A stretch of DNA of 64,000 bases from Amoebophrya sp. A120 (taxonomy: Eukaryota > Sar > Dinophyceae > Syndiniales > Amoebophryaceae). The stretch covers positions 4,022,947 through 4,086,946 of the forward strand of contig CAJINV010000002.1 in assembly GCA_905178155.1 (NCBI GenBank), written 5' to 3'. The notes under the pieces were generated by a model that saw only the letters and a list, made by a program, of their open reading frames with translations, was not told the origin of the DNA and searched no databases. The position numbers and the translations under genes were made by a program. Shown piece by piece: positions 45,601 through 56,200 of the stretch. The number at the start of each line of letters is the position of its first letter. Position 1 is the stretch's first letter.

Positions 45601-47063
45601 ATGCATGAGAGATTGTTCCGGAAGTCCAAACAGTACTACACTTGGCGCATGAACTTGTCATGCACAAGCTCCACGTGTGTTATTGTTTGTATTGCTGTTC
45701 ATGCAGTACAAATAAGGGGACGGGGGAGTTGTGCACTGTCATACAGCAGTTCGCTCAGCAATACGTGTGCCCGATCTGTATTGATATCAAATGCAAAAAT
45801 GTCTGGGTCTGGAAGAATGCGCGACTTGTCATGCAGCTTTTCCATGACCCATGAGGTCTGGAATGCACGACCTAGCATGACAGTTTCTGTTCGATCTCTC
45901 TCATGCCTATCCTGCATGAGAAACTCCCTTCCGACTTGGTCAAAGCTGGACGACTTTTGGTAATCATGCAACATCGATTTTTGCATGCTTCAAATCTAGC
46001 ATGACAAGTTGCATTCTTCCAGACCCAGACATTTTTGCAGTTGATAATGGACTCCCCACTCCAATTGCCGCAGGAGGTGCAGCAGAGGTCGGTGGGCGCT
46101 GCTGGAGACACGAGGAACAACTCCCGTGCTGCTTACAAGACGAAAAGGCTAGCGGTGTTGCCTTGTGGGCACACCTTCTGTGAGGGTTGCATCGGACATT
46201 GGACGCACAATCACCCTAGTTGCCCCGTCTGTCGCCTTTACATTCCCCGTATGAGAGTGCACAAGAGCCCCCATTTATTAATAAATATTAATATTGTCGT
46301 CCCCCGCTTTAAATGTTAATTATAATTTGGAAGAAAAAGAAGAGCACCGGCAACAGAAACAAAGTATGAGAATTTTTGTAGCTTCCGCATGCCAAATTAA
46401 GTGACATGCGCGCGGCTTGTAGTAAGGATAGACACAAGTGTTTGGGTGCTGCTGTCCTAGTTTATTTTCATGCCAGATGATGATGATACATACTGATAGC
46501 GAGGATGTGACATACTCAGTATCCTATCTGTAGTTGCGTTTTCGCATGACGACTCCGGAGATGGGGAGCAGTTGTGCACCCTCACACCCCGTGCCAGTGT
46601 CTGGCACCGTGCCAGCGCAGTTGATCCGAGCAATCTCTACAATGCGCGCTGTGTTCCACGTTACGAGGCGCCAAGTGGTCATCACGTCTGGGCAGGCCGT
46701 GATCGTGTTGTGCCCTTGACGTTCAAGATCTACAAGCGCGACACGGAAGTCGAGGAACAGCATCCGCGTTCCAGGGGGCACGTGGAACTGGTGCAGCCGC
46801 AGGAGTACATCAAGATTCATCATCAGGCCCCAAGTGGAGGCTTCACAGGAAAGACTACATTTACACCGAAAGTTGAAATCGAAGAGCGCCGAGCCATTTC
46901 GTCAGCGGACCACACCAGTGCAGGTGCGGTGCAGCGCACCGAAGATGGGAATGAATCTTTCCTCCAGGTAAAGTGGACAAACAGGAGGGAACACGAAGGG
47001 TCTGCGTCTGCTGGCCAGCAGGGCGAGCGCGAGACGAATCTGGAAAGACGGATCAGGTTGTAG
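39649..47063 (+). CDS. membrane RING-finger protein, putative E3 ubiquitin ligase (1407 aa, 14 exons)
   Basis: Exons 39649-40145, 40418-40462, 40677-40766, 40922-40959, 41099-42308, 42474-42614, 42900-43634, 43895-43962, 44263-44829, 45107-45160, 45445-45517, 45749-45784, 46052-46249 and 46592-47063; the sum is 1408 codons ending in TAG. The N-terminus has a signal-like core (TTATAVFGSALLHVLV). A Lys/Glu/Arg helical region follows, then an Arg/Ser-rich stretch in exon 5. Exon 7 has the KFYVPAVLPVVAG segment (about residue 785) and a long hydrophobic helix (IFALMAIAAAAALAITVP, about 866-883) followed by a charged coiled coil continuing into exon 8. The RING-HC domain lies near residues 1180-1250: VCPIC, LPCGHTFCEGC and CPVC, all eight zinc ligands present. 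An introner splits the RING after the first Cys pair. Ligase activity is inferred from the RING alone. Confidence 0.85.
40146..40412. mobile_element. introner, family A, in RING gene
   Basis: Left end TATCAAATGCAAAAATGTCT, right end GACATTTTTGCAATTCATA. Flanks GAGGT/GTCCT do not match. Frame is kept (Glu-Val-Leu-Pro). Confidence 0.88.
40463..40671. mobile_element. introner, family E, in RING gene
   Basis: Left end TACCGCAAGAAGAAACTGTT, right end GTGAAACACTTTTTTCGTGGGATA. Flanks ACGAA/ATGAA (4 of 5). Confidence 0.9.
40767..40916. mobile_element. introner, family C, in RING gene
   Basis: Left end TATGCATTACAAAAGCATCC, right end GATGCTTTTGCAATGCATA. Flanks GAGAT/GAGAC (4 of 5). Confidence 0.9.
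40960..41093. mobile_element. introner, family C, in RING gene
   Basis: Left end TATCCTGTGCAAAAGTATCG, right end CGATACTTTTGCAATTCATA. Flanks GTACG/ATACG (4 of 5). At 134 bp this is the shortest element found, and it leaves a 38-nt exon before it. Confidence 0.9.
42309..42468. mobile_element. introner, family H, in RING gene
   Basis: Left end TATGAAACGTAAATTTCCCG then TACATGTACAG; right end TGTACGTGTACGGGAAATTA...GTGGATA. Only member of this end type seen. Flanks GTTTG/GTGTG (4 of 5). Confidence 0.85.
42615..42894. mobile_element. introner, family B, in RING gene
   Basis: Left end TATCTTGTGTAAAAACATCC, right end GGGGACGTTTTTCCTCATGATA. Perfect duplication AATTA. Confidence 0.95.
43635..43889. 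mobile_element. introner, family F-like, in RING gene
   Basis: Left end TATAACCCGCTCAGGTGTTA then CAATCTCAAA; right end TTTGAGATTGTAACCTTTGAGCGGGTCATA. The arms pair over about 25 bases. Perfect duplication GACGC. Confidence 0.95.
43963..44257. mobile_element. introner, family B, in RING gene
   Basis: Left end TATTCTGAGTAAAAACGTCC, right end GGGGACGTTTTTTCTCCGGACA. Perfect duplication ACTAG. Confidence 0.95.
44830..45101. mobile_element. introner, family A, in RING gene (empty site in paralogue)
   Basis: Left end TATGCATTGCAAATATGTCT, right end GACATATTTGCATTTGATA. Perfect duplication TGAAG. The paralogue near 31707 reads AGGGTGAAATTCGAGTGTTC straight through. Confidence 0.97.
45161..45439. 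mobile_element. introner, family B, in RING gene (empty site in paralogue)
   Basis: Left end TATCCTGAGTAAAAACGTCC, right end GGGGACGTTTTTACTCAGGATA. Perfect duplication CTCTA. The paralogue near 31757 reads CCTCCTCTAGTCTCTCTGCC uninterrupted. Confidence 0.97.
45518..45743. mobile_element. introner, family D, in RING gene
   Basis: Left end TATGAGAGTGCACAACCTCA, right end GGGGGAGTTGTGCACTGTCATA. Flanks CAGCG/CAGCA. Orthologous to 31837 and the same length (226 bp). Confidence 0.92.
45785..46046. mobile_element. introner, family A, splitting the RING domain (empty site in paralogue)
   Basis: Left end TATCAAATGCAAAAATGTCT, right end GACATTTTTGCAGTTGATA. Flanks ATTGA/ATGGA; the paralogue has the single uninterrupted ATGGA at about 32099. 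Confidence 0.95.
46250..46586. mobile_element. introner, family D variant, in RING gene
   Basis: Left end TATGAGAGTGCACAAGAGCC, right end ATGGGGAGCAGTTGTGCACCCTCACA. Perfect duplication CCCCG, identical to that of its orthologue 32296. Confidence 0.9.
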
Positions 47064-49064
47064 AAAGAGGGTGGGCCTGGTGAGTTGTATTCACAACCGG
47101 AAGTACTATACTTACACCTTTCAGATTTGTAGGATTTTTACTGAAAGCATTAGCATGTGCATGATAAGCATATCATGTACTTATCTTGACCAAGAACGCA
47201 CTCACATTACTCACTACTACGGCAGAAGATTAAAAATGTGAAGAGGAGCAAATAACTACGACCAGCTTTTTATTTCATCTTCTACTTTATTGCTTCGTAA
47301 AAAACTATAGTTGTTAAACTTTCAAAAGGATTAGTGCATATCATATTCAAAAATAGGTAGTAGTGCTTGTCTTATACCTTCTGTATGATAAGGTGAACAC
47401 TCGTAGTTCTAATGTGAAAATTTGTGAGAAGAACAGAACAAAGGAAATTCGATTCGACGTGAAGTACAAAATAAAAATTACGCATGAACCAAAATAAAAA
47501 AAATGTAAACGCGTTCCCACCTTCCGCATGAACACAAACAAACAAACAAAATTACGCATGAACAAGCAACCACGCATGATATGAGGAGACCGACACCACA
47601 ACCATTAGTGCCATGATATTAAAAAGTCCCCATCGACCCATTATATCGATTGGTTTATTTCGGGGCGAGCAGGCCGATAGGGAACACGGAGGCGCAATAC
47701 TCCAAATCAAAATCAACGCATCGAACGACATTATTTCATGCAAAAACTCAAGAAGTTTTGGCGATCGATACAATGGCAGTCTTCCTGCCATTTTTTTTTA
47801 AAGTTTTGCTCTGCATGTTTTGTGTATTATTTGTACAACTACAATGATTTATTATAGTTTTTGCCTGTTTAATAACTTATTTTTGAACCGTAGTTGCTAC
47901 TTGCCGCGGCAAGTAGCAGTACTATCCACAGGGCAAAGCCAAACAAAGCGCCCGCGGCATTTATTTCCATGTAGAGGAAGAAAATTGCCAGACACGAAGT
48001 AATGAAGCAATCATGCCATAGAGATAGATGGATGCATTTTTTTCTGCAGGTGGATTGATAATTCTTGTCGCGCCGGGATGCTTGTTGACTTTCTCGTTGT
48101 CTTTAGAGTTGGTGGAAAGCGCAATTTTACTTTTACCGCCTTTTCCTCGACACAGATACAAATTATTACCGTATTGAAAATCGATGCAGCAGGTGAAAAG
48201 AACGCACCGAATTATGATGGGTACGATGAAGGTTGTTCCATTCGTTTTCGTGTGACGCAGGCACAGGTCAGGGTAGTAGCGAGAACAGAAACAAAAGGAA
48301 ATAACTCGAAGCCGATAAAAATTGTTGTACTAGAAGGTGGAGTTGCTGACAAGAAGTCCACCTGGCCGCCGAAAGATCACTTCATCCATGAAAGAGGAAG
48401 ATCTTCATGCTGAGAGGACCGCATGCAAAAAGATATAGTTTCGAAGAGAACCATAAGGACCACCGATCTTCGGCGTCACTAGGTGACCAAAGAACACAAG
48501 TAGCGGAAGAAAGTAAAAGTCGGCGATCCAAATAGTACAAGTAGAAGCGCATGAAGATCGATGAACTAAAAGTCGGTGACAAGTAGAATCTAACAGAATT
48601 AGTCGGTGTGTGATCAGTTACTTAGACCTCGCTTTCGAGTTTCGATGATCATGATCGATCTCCATGTTGACCATGAAGCTCCGCCGGAACAAAGTACCTA
48701 GTACTTCTGTATTTCTATTTGCGATCTTGATCTTCAACAGTCTGAATCTTCACAGTGCGGATACCGTGTGCTCGGCGTAAGCAGCTAGATTCATCACCTA
48801 CTGATTTTCGAAAAATCTGAATTTTTTATCGTCAAAATCGGACCACAAGACTATATTTTCATCATAAAAGTATAAATACAACTACCTCCACCCTGTGCCT
48901 GTACGAGTTTGTCGACATCTATTGTTGTATAATTGATGCATAAAACATTGGTTCCTCTGTTTTCGTGAGAGTTGAACCTCCCTGCTCAGCAATAAAAGCG
49001 TAAGTAGTTTCGGTTTGAGATTTCGCAGAAATTTTCAGGCTCCTTTTTACGCTTTCAAAAAAAA
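47064..49064. other. intergenic region
   Basis: AT-rich. A 111-codon plus-strand frame at 48078-48413 (MLVDFLVVFRVGGKRNFTFT...) has no support beyond being open. No introner ends or repeats recognised. The next gene starts in a run of A then ATGGTG. Confidence 0.45.
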
Positions 49065-51876
49065 ATGGTGACGTGGCGCTATTTAGAAGTACCGGTCGCG
49101 GCCTTCTTGCTTGCGCACCAGCAGGTCCACCTCTTCGCGGCCGCGGCTAGTTTTGCACCGCAACAACCTGGGAGCGGCATTGGAGCAGCAGAACATGAAC
49201 GTGGTCACACGCCTCTGCTGGCGGCCTCTACTACTACGGGAGAAGTTTTTCATTCGACGCCGCCACCTGCAGCAACTTCTGGCCCTGCAGGGCCCCCTTC
49301 CTTTCCGCAATACAACGGGTATGACACGTATGCCACTTGTCTCGAACGTGCCCGCACGGCGGCTATGCACTTGTTCAGTGAAGAAGCGATGGCTATGCCT
49401 TGCAAAAGTGTCGTAGTCATAGTAATTGCGTTTATGCATGACAAATCTAGTTGTTAATGATAATGTTAAGTCAAATTTGCATTACCTGTGTAATACCGAG
49501 TCAATTTGTAAATGGAAATGAAATTTAGATTTAAGTACACCTCTACTACGGTACCTTTGCAGTGCATAACGACAAGCCCAATGATCCGTTGTAGTTCCTT
49601 CGAGTCTATGCCGTTGTACGACGAGGCTCTGGCGAAGTTGGAAGCGGATCCGGTATCAAGTGCTAATATGTCCGGGTCTGGAAGAGTGTGATGCTGTTTT
49701 TGCATCACACGGCGGGTCTAGCTTGCAGGCCTAGCATTACAGCTTTTATTGAAAAGGTTTTTCAATGCCTAATCTGCATGGCAAACCCCCTCTTGGGGTG
49801 GTGCCGAAGAGATGACCAACTTCTGCGATCCATGCACGACAGATTTTTGTGTATTCTGAAATGCGCATCACAAGTTCACATGCTCTGTCCAGACCCAGAC
49901 ATGTTTGCATTTCATATTTGGATTTGAGCCGCGATTTCCCGAAGGTGTTGAAATTTTTCGGCCAAAAAACCACGAAGCACATTTTTCTCATGCTCGGCAT
50001 GCTCAAACCGGATCCGGCGGGCACTTATCGGGAATGGGAGCTGGCCTTCGGGCTCGTGAATGGAGCAGCTGGCGAAACGAAGGAGAAAATGGCTTTTGCT
50101 GCCAAGGCGGTAGCGAAGAAGGTCGTTGTTTCGTCGGAAGATGAAAATATGATGTTGACTAGTAGCAGTAGTGCAAATGCAATTATTTCGTCGAGTAGTA
50201 GTACTGCTAGTGCTAGCACCAGTACCAGCGCCATCGAAACGGCGTTGAAAGTATCAAGTGCAAAAATGTCTGGGTCTGGAAGATTACAACTCGTCATGCT
50301 GTTTTCGGACTCTAAAAAATTTTGTATTACATGACCAGCAAGAGGGGCACAAGTTGTGCTACACGGACAGCAGGGCATTTCTCATGCGGAAGGAGCATCA
50401 GGAAGCCCTCTAAAAGTCTGCGATGCTAGGTCATGCATTACAGGCATCATGGGTCATGAGAAATATGCATGACAAATCTTGCATTCTTCCAGACCCAGAC
50501 ACTTTTGCAATCCATAGAAAGCGACGGGCCCGGCAGAGATGTTCGTCAAGGAAATTCTCGGGACCCGTTACAGCGAGGAGAAGTACGACCACCTTCCCCG
50601 GCCGAAAGGAAAAGCTTTCGGGTATGGGGTTCTCAAACGTTACATTCTCAACTGTTACATGAATTTGGCATGCAAAAACACCATCATCATCCTCACGATC
50701 AAGCTGCTCCGCATGACAAATTTGCGAAGAGCTAAGCCTTACCTAAATCTGCGCCAAACTTGTAATGCAAAAAGCGCACTCTTCCTCCTTTCACTTTTGC
50801 CAGTCTTGCATTACAAATTCATGTAACAGTTGAGAATGTAACATTTGAGAACTCCATATCGGGGACCTGCCTGACACGAGGGATTACTCCGTTTCCCAAC
50901 CCTACCCGCAGGTCGCGGCCCTGGTGGTTTTGGCGAAGACCGCTGCGAAAGTTCTGGCGGACGAAGAATTGGAGAAGGTTTTAGCAGCCTCCAGAACTAC
51001 AACCGGGGAGCAAGATCATGATCCAGTTACGCCAAACAAATACAAGCCCAACTTCTTCGTCGATTTGTTCTGGAAACCTCTTTATCAACTGTAAAAATGT
51101 CTGGGTCAGGAGGAATTCATGTTTGTCATGCTTGTCTGGCATGACTCTTAAATCTGTCATGCACGTTACCCAAGCGCTCCGTTTTATTTCTGTGATGCAG
51201 GAGAAGCGCAGTCTGTCATGCAGAATAGGCAAAACCTAGGAGCTCAGAAACTTATCATGCTGAGCCAGCATTTGTAGCGTCATCATGAGACGCCACCCAG
51301 CATCACAATTTTCCAGACCCAGACACTTTTACTTTTGACACTCTTTCCGGAGCAGCCATCCGGCACAGCTACTCGGATGAGAACGGGCGGTCGCTGGTGG
51401 TGGGTGATGAGGAAAAAACGATCGTGCGCACCTCCGGGAATGAAGAAAAATGCAGGGTGGAGCTGATCAGATTCTGGACCACGCTCGAGACGGCGTCGGG
51501 GCTCGATATTGATGCTCCGCCTTGTAGTTACTTCGGCGAGCAGGAGGTGGGGTTGGCGGGCAACACTGGTGGAGGATTACAAGAACTCTCCGCAGTTCCC
51601 CTTCCCAGCAGTGTCGAGGACGGAGCAGGACTACATCATAAACCGCATCTGCAAGAGCACGGGGATGGAGCGAATCCGAATGCTTCCTCGTGGAGCAGGA
51701 ACTGCTCGAGGTTCTGCGGAGGTGGTGACGGCACTGCAGCTCGCGGCTTCCTGTCCGCGGTTTCGAACTGTCCCCGACGCTGCCTGAGCCGAGCGTATGG
51801 TGGAACAGACACCACTACTTCTGCGCCTGCAATGCAAACTTCTGCCCGGGAAGATGAAAACAACATGCTCGTGTAG
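49065..51876 (+). CDS. unknown secreted-like protein (529 aa, six exons)
   Basis: Exons 49065-49393, 49574-49653, 49922-50251, 50522-50622, 50864-51082 and 51346-51876; the sum is 530 codons ending in TAG. The N-terminus has a hydrophobic run (VPVAAFLLAHQQVHLFAAAA) suggesting a signal peptide. The middle is mixed and globular-looking (DFPKVLKFFGQKTTKHIFLM; AEMFVKEILGTRYSEEKYDH; KPNFFVDLF), with a Ser/Thr/Ala linker in exon 3. No family recognised. From about 51560 the frame turns Gly/Ser-rich, while other frames read more naturally (EDYKNSPQFPFPAVSRTEQD, then ECFLVEQELLEVLRR), so the last exon may carry indels or decay. It lies just upstream of the glycosyltransferase gene on the same strand. 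Confidence 0.65.
49394..49568. mobile_element. introner, family C, in the 49065 gene
   Basis: Left end TATGCCTTGCAAAAGTGTCG, right end GGTACCTTTGCAGTGCATA. Flanks ATGGC/ACGAC. Removal joins Ala-Met to Ala-Ser-Pro in frame. Confidence 0.82.
49654..49916. mobile_element. introner, family A, in the 49065 gene
   Basis: Left end TATCAAGTGCTAATATGTCC, right end GACATGTTTGCATTTCATA. Flanks TCCGG/TTTGG. Removal gives Asp-Pro-Asp-Leu in frame. Confidence 0.88.
50252..50516. mobile_element. introner, family A, in the 49065 gene
   Basis: Left end TATCAAGTGCAAAAATGTCT, right end GACACTTTTGCAATCCATA. Perfect duplication GAAAG. Confidence 0.96.
50623..50858. mobile_element. introner, family F, in the 49065 gene
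   Basis: Left end TATGGGGTTCTCAAACGTTA, right end AATGTAACATTTGAGAACTCCATA. An inner arm pair CTCAACTGTTACATGAATTT/AAATTCATGTAACAGTTGAG is perfect over 20 bases. Perfect duplication TCGGG. Confidence 0.96.
51083..51340. mobile_element. introner, family A, in the 49065 gene
   Basis: Left end TATCAACTGTAAAAATGTCT, right end GACACTTTTACTTTTGACA. Perfect duplication CTCTT. Confidence 0.95.
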
Positions 51877-53235
51877 TTCCCGCTGGCATCATGAATGGGC
51901 ACTACGACGATCTCGTACTGCCGTGGCAGTGAACATCAAGGGCGCTGAGAAGAAGTAATCAACAAGTACGAAGTCTTGTACGAGGTCGAGCGAGTGAAGA
52001 CACGCAGCTGAAGTAGCACATCAACTCCAGTTGTAGTCCTGCTCAGTTTTCATGTAGTACTAACCGAGGCGAAGAAATGGCCGGAGTGGAAGGCGGACAA
52101 GATCAAGATCAGGACCAACTACACCGATAGAATTGTAAGAACCGAAATAAAGATGAAGATCATCAACAAGAGCGCTGAAAAATATATTGGTGGAAAAGAC
52201 TATTCGATGCCGGAGGACATCAAAAGGCCGATTTTTAGGAGAATGATTATTTCAATCATGTTTACACGAGAAGGAGAACAAGCTTGCCTTTATGCACAAT
52301 GGAAGTTTATTTCTTATTCTTCATCGATGGTGGACCAAACAAGAATTTTTTTTCGAAACTTCTTTCGACGTCTACTTCACAGATGACAGACTCAGAGTTT
52401 ATTCTTTGAGTATAATTGGGATTCATTGGCACAACTTCTATGCTGGGAAAGCTGCTGCGCATCAAGAGAAAGAAACACGTTGCTGGATGTGGAAGAGAAA
52501 GAAACACGTTGCTGGATGGAGTAGAAAGAAACACGTTACTGTGGTGTAATATAATCCATTACATACAAACAGGCGGTTCCGGTTGGCGTTGGTACTAAAC
52601 TAAATTTTTTTCTGTCAAGAGCAGCTGCATCAGACAGAGCCTGTGTCTGAGTGTGTTCATCTAAAAACTTGTGGCTATTCCTATTATTTAAGTCGTTGAG
52701 AAACTGCCTGACCTTCTTCAGCTGTGCTTGATCATCTGCTTTGCTGTTTCTTCCACGTGCGTCCTGTCTCGCAGTTGTTGATGAAGGAGAAGGTAGTTTA
52801 CTAGTTGGAAGAATGTAAAAATAAATCGGTCACGCGAGGAGGATGAGGTGGACGAGGAGAAGTTAGTGTCGTGTCCACTAGAACATAGAAGCCTGTAGTT
52901 GTGTTTGTTGCTGGTGCTGCCGTAGTGGTCGCGAGTAGAACGATATTAGGTGACGAGTGCAGCCTCTGAGCTTGAGATTGTGTGCTACTTCTCCTGTCGT
53001 GTGGAGGTCCTCAGGAGAAGAAAATCCAAATGCATGTAGATGTTGCAACCACGCGCACGAAGGTGAACTAAAAGTCGGCGTCAAGTAGAATCTAGCCGAG
53101 TAAGGAAGCCGATGCCATCTAAATTTTCTGCTTCTGCTTGTCGCAGCGAACAAAAGAAATCAAGGTATAATCATCTTGACGATGAAAATATGTATTTATA
53201 GTGCAATAAACGTCGTACAACTCGTCTAGTAAGCC
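51877..53235. other. intergenic region with a minisatellite
   Basis: No supported gene. It holds the 27-29-bp repeat listed separately. Confidence 0.5.
52465..52545. repeat. minisatellite, three units of 27-29 bp
   Basis: Units built on AGAAAGAAACACGTTGCTGG, with AGAAACACGT at 52471, 52500 and 52527; the third unit is slightly changed (GTTACTG). Confidence 0.85.
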
Positions 53236-56200
53236 ATGTTCCTCCCGGACCTCCCCAAGCCCTTCACCCTCGTCTCCTGCTGTACCGCGGCCGTTTTCAT
53301 CGCCCTTCGTCTCTACTTCCTCACCCCGGCCCGGACGGCAACGAGCAGCACAGAGGACTATTTTGCCACCGGGTTTTCCATATGCATTGCAACAGTACCG
53401 TTGTACTCGGACCTTCTAAAAATCGCTGGCGTGCATTACATATTTCCATCTCAAGTCAAATCCGCATTAGAAATTTCACTTCTTGTCATGCTGAGAAGGC
53501 TTGTCATGCGATTTATACTAGTAGCACGAGGATAGATACTCTTGCAGTGCATATTCCACCCCCTTGCAACTATCCGAGTTTGATGACCCGGAACTGCAGC
53601 GCATCCGCGATGTCAAGGCACATAGCGCGACTTGGGCTTCGAAATACCACCCGAAATGCTTGTTGCGCGACTTCATCTGGAAACCCAACCCGTTTGCGTA
53701 TTTGTACCACTACAAAAAGACGAAGGAGGAATATGTATCAAATGCAAATATGATGTCTGGGACTTCTTGTCATGCTAGTCTGACACGAAGACTCCAAACT
53801 CTGTATTGCGTGCCCGCAAAGGAGCGGTCCTCTTGTCTGTCATCCGAAAATGCGGTTTCTCTTTCTCATGCGGAGTACACAACTGAGAAGCACCGAAAAT
53901 AAAACTTGTCATGCTGGGGAGCGCATCTTCACACTGTGCTCGCTATTCTCTTCCTTGCATCACAGGTTTCCAGACCCAGACATATTTGCAATGCATAACA
54001 CGACAAGCACTACAAATCCACTTGGAAGGGAAACACGCGGGGAAAGGACTTGCTGGGGGAGGATTTTTTGAAACGCAACGAAATTCGGAACCAGTGTCTA
54101 TGGATTGCAAAAATGTCTGGGTCTGGAAACTTGTAATGCTAACAGTGAATGGGAGACGCACTGCAATATGCAGCTATGCATGACAATTTTTTTGGCTCCC
54201 ATGTCTTACGTATTCCACATGGCAAACTGCGTTTTTGCATGACAGGTAAGAGGGCCTCTTCGTGCCTATGCAACGCAGATTCTCGAGTCATGCCAGACAA
54301 GCATGACAAACTTGCATTCTTCCAGACCCAGACATCTTTGCATTTGATAGTGTCCAGAGAATGTCAACACGTTCCCGGGAAAGGTGTTGCGGAAGTATTT
54401 GCGAATGGCGTTGGAAGTAGTGCCGAATGACAATGAGCAGGGACAAGCCACTACAAGCAAGAAAATCAGCACTGAAAACCAGCACACAACTTCTGTGAGG
54501 GAAATGAGAAAGAAAGTACTGGACGAGCTGCAAAAGGAGCAGCTAGTACAACAAGGATTCAAGCAGGAACAACCCCCGACGAGGACCACTGTCGTGCAGC
54601 AGAACATGAGAATAAAAAGTCTAACAAGAACTGCTTCTTCTTCGAATAAGCCAAAAAATTTCCCCACGACGGCCGCACACCAGATGAACACGAACAAAAG
54701 CGGCGACGTCTGCCTCCCGCCGTCCATAGTATGGGAAGAAAATGTGTTGCAAGACCGGCAAGAGAGGCAACCTTTCTCATGCAGGAAATGCTTGGGAGCC
54801 TCGTTTCCTTCCTGTTTTCCCTTATGATCTTCACATCACAAGTTTTCTCTGCCACACAGAGAAAATTTGTGATGCAGAAACTGCAACAAATGTGTAACTG
54901 TAACACTTTTTTCTCGTGATACATTGTCCGAAAACCCTACTGCCGGAAATACTTCCTCTCTGCGGGCACCATGGTGCGGAAATACCCGGTCAACCGGCTC
55001 ATCGAGTGGATCGAGTACCACATTGCGGTCGGTTTTTCCCACGTTTTTCTCTGCTACAACATTCGCGGGAATGATAGGGAGGAAGAATACTGGGAATACA
55101 AAAAAGTTCGGAAAATGAAAGGATGAGTTAGAGTTTATTTATTGTGATGCTTTATCCCCTCCAGGAGGGGATAGGGAATAAATTTAATTGGAGAAGGAAG
55201 CAAAGCAAATATCGCGATGTCAGTACAAGGAAGTCTTCTGCTATGGTACTGGCTGCACCATAGTGTTCTTCTTGTCATGCTCATGCAAAAGAGCCATAAC
55301 TTCTCACTGCGACTTCCGCATCACAGCGGAAGTAGATGCGCTATTTTCCTCCCACCCGAGTTGTCACATCACAAGTTAGAAGTTTTTCCCTTGCATCACT
55401 TCAAATCGACTACTACGAGAACGTGCTGCAGGTGGCCACCATGACCAAGTGCGGGAATAACATGACCACGGGCCAGGGGAACACCAAGCTGGTCCAAGAG
55501 TTCGGGCACCAGACCTTTTGGCTCGGCAGGTTCGACACGGATGAATTCATCGCGCCCTCGGACATCAACGACTTTTACAGTAAGCACGCGGATGTAAATT
55601 CCGCGATGTCGTTAGTGCCGCTGCTCCTCCCGCTAACCGGTAAGCAGCTTCCGCCGCAGCTTTCCATCCCAAGCTACGAATTCGGGGACTCGGGTCGATT
55701 GCATGCCCCGCCAGACCTATCGCAAGAAAAACTGTTTCAGTGTGAACTTGTGATGCAGAAAATAGGACACAGAACTATTTGTCTTGCTACACCTGCAAGA
55801 CACTGGATTTGCAAGCGTGTTTTCCCTTGGGAAGCGCGCATGACAAATTTTGGGTGTCATGTGTAACAAACTTGTGATGCAGATCTTGCAAAGTCATCAC
55901 AGTGAAACAGTTTTTCCGTGGGATAAGACCACATCCCCCTCATCCAGGCGTTCTGGCGCCGGATTCCGATCGGGGTGACGATTAAGTCCTTCATGCAGAC
56001 GGACGCATTTTATGAAAGTGCAAAACTCCCCCTCCTTCTCGTTTGTTTGGCACAAACAGCAATACAAGCTGCGTCGGCCGCGAGGGTGCAGGTTTTGCAT
56101 GACAAAGTCAATACTCAGGACTGTACTGCTGTTGGAGCTGCCAGAAATTGTCATGCAAAAAAGGCCACGAGCACGAGGCAAAAGGTGGATTGACTATGTT

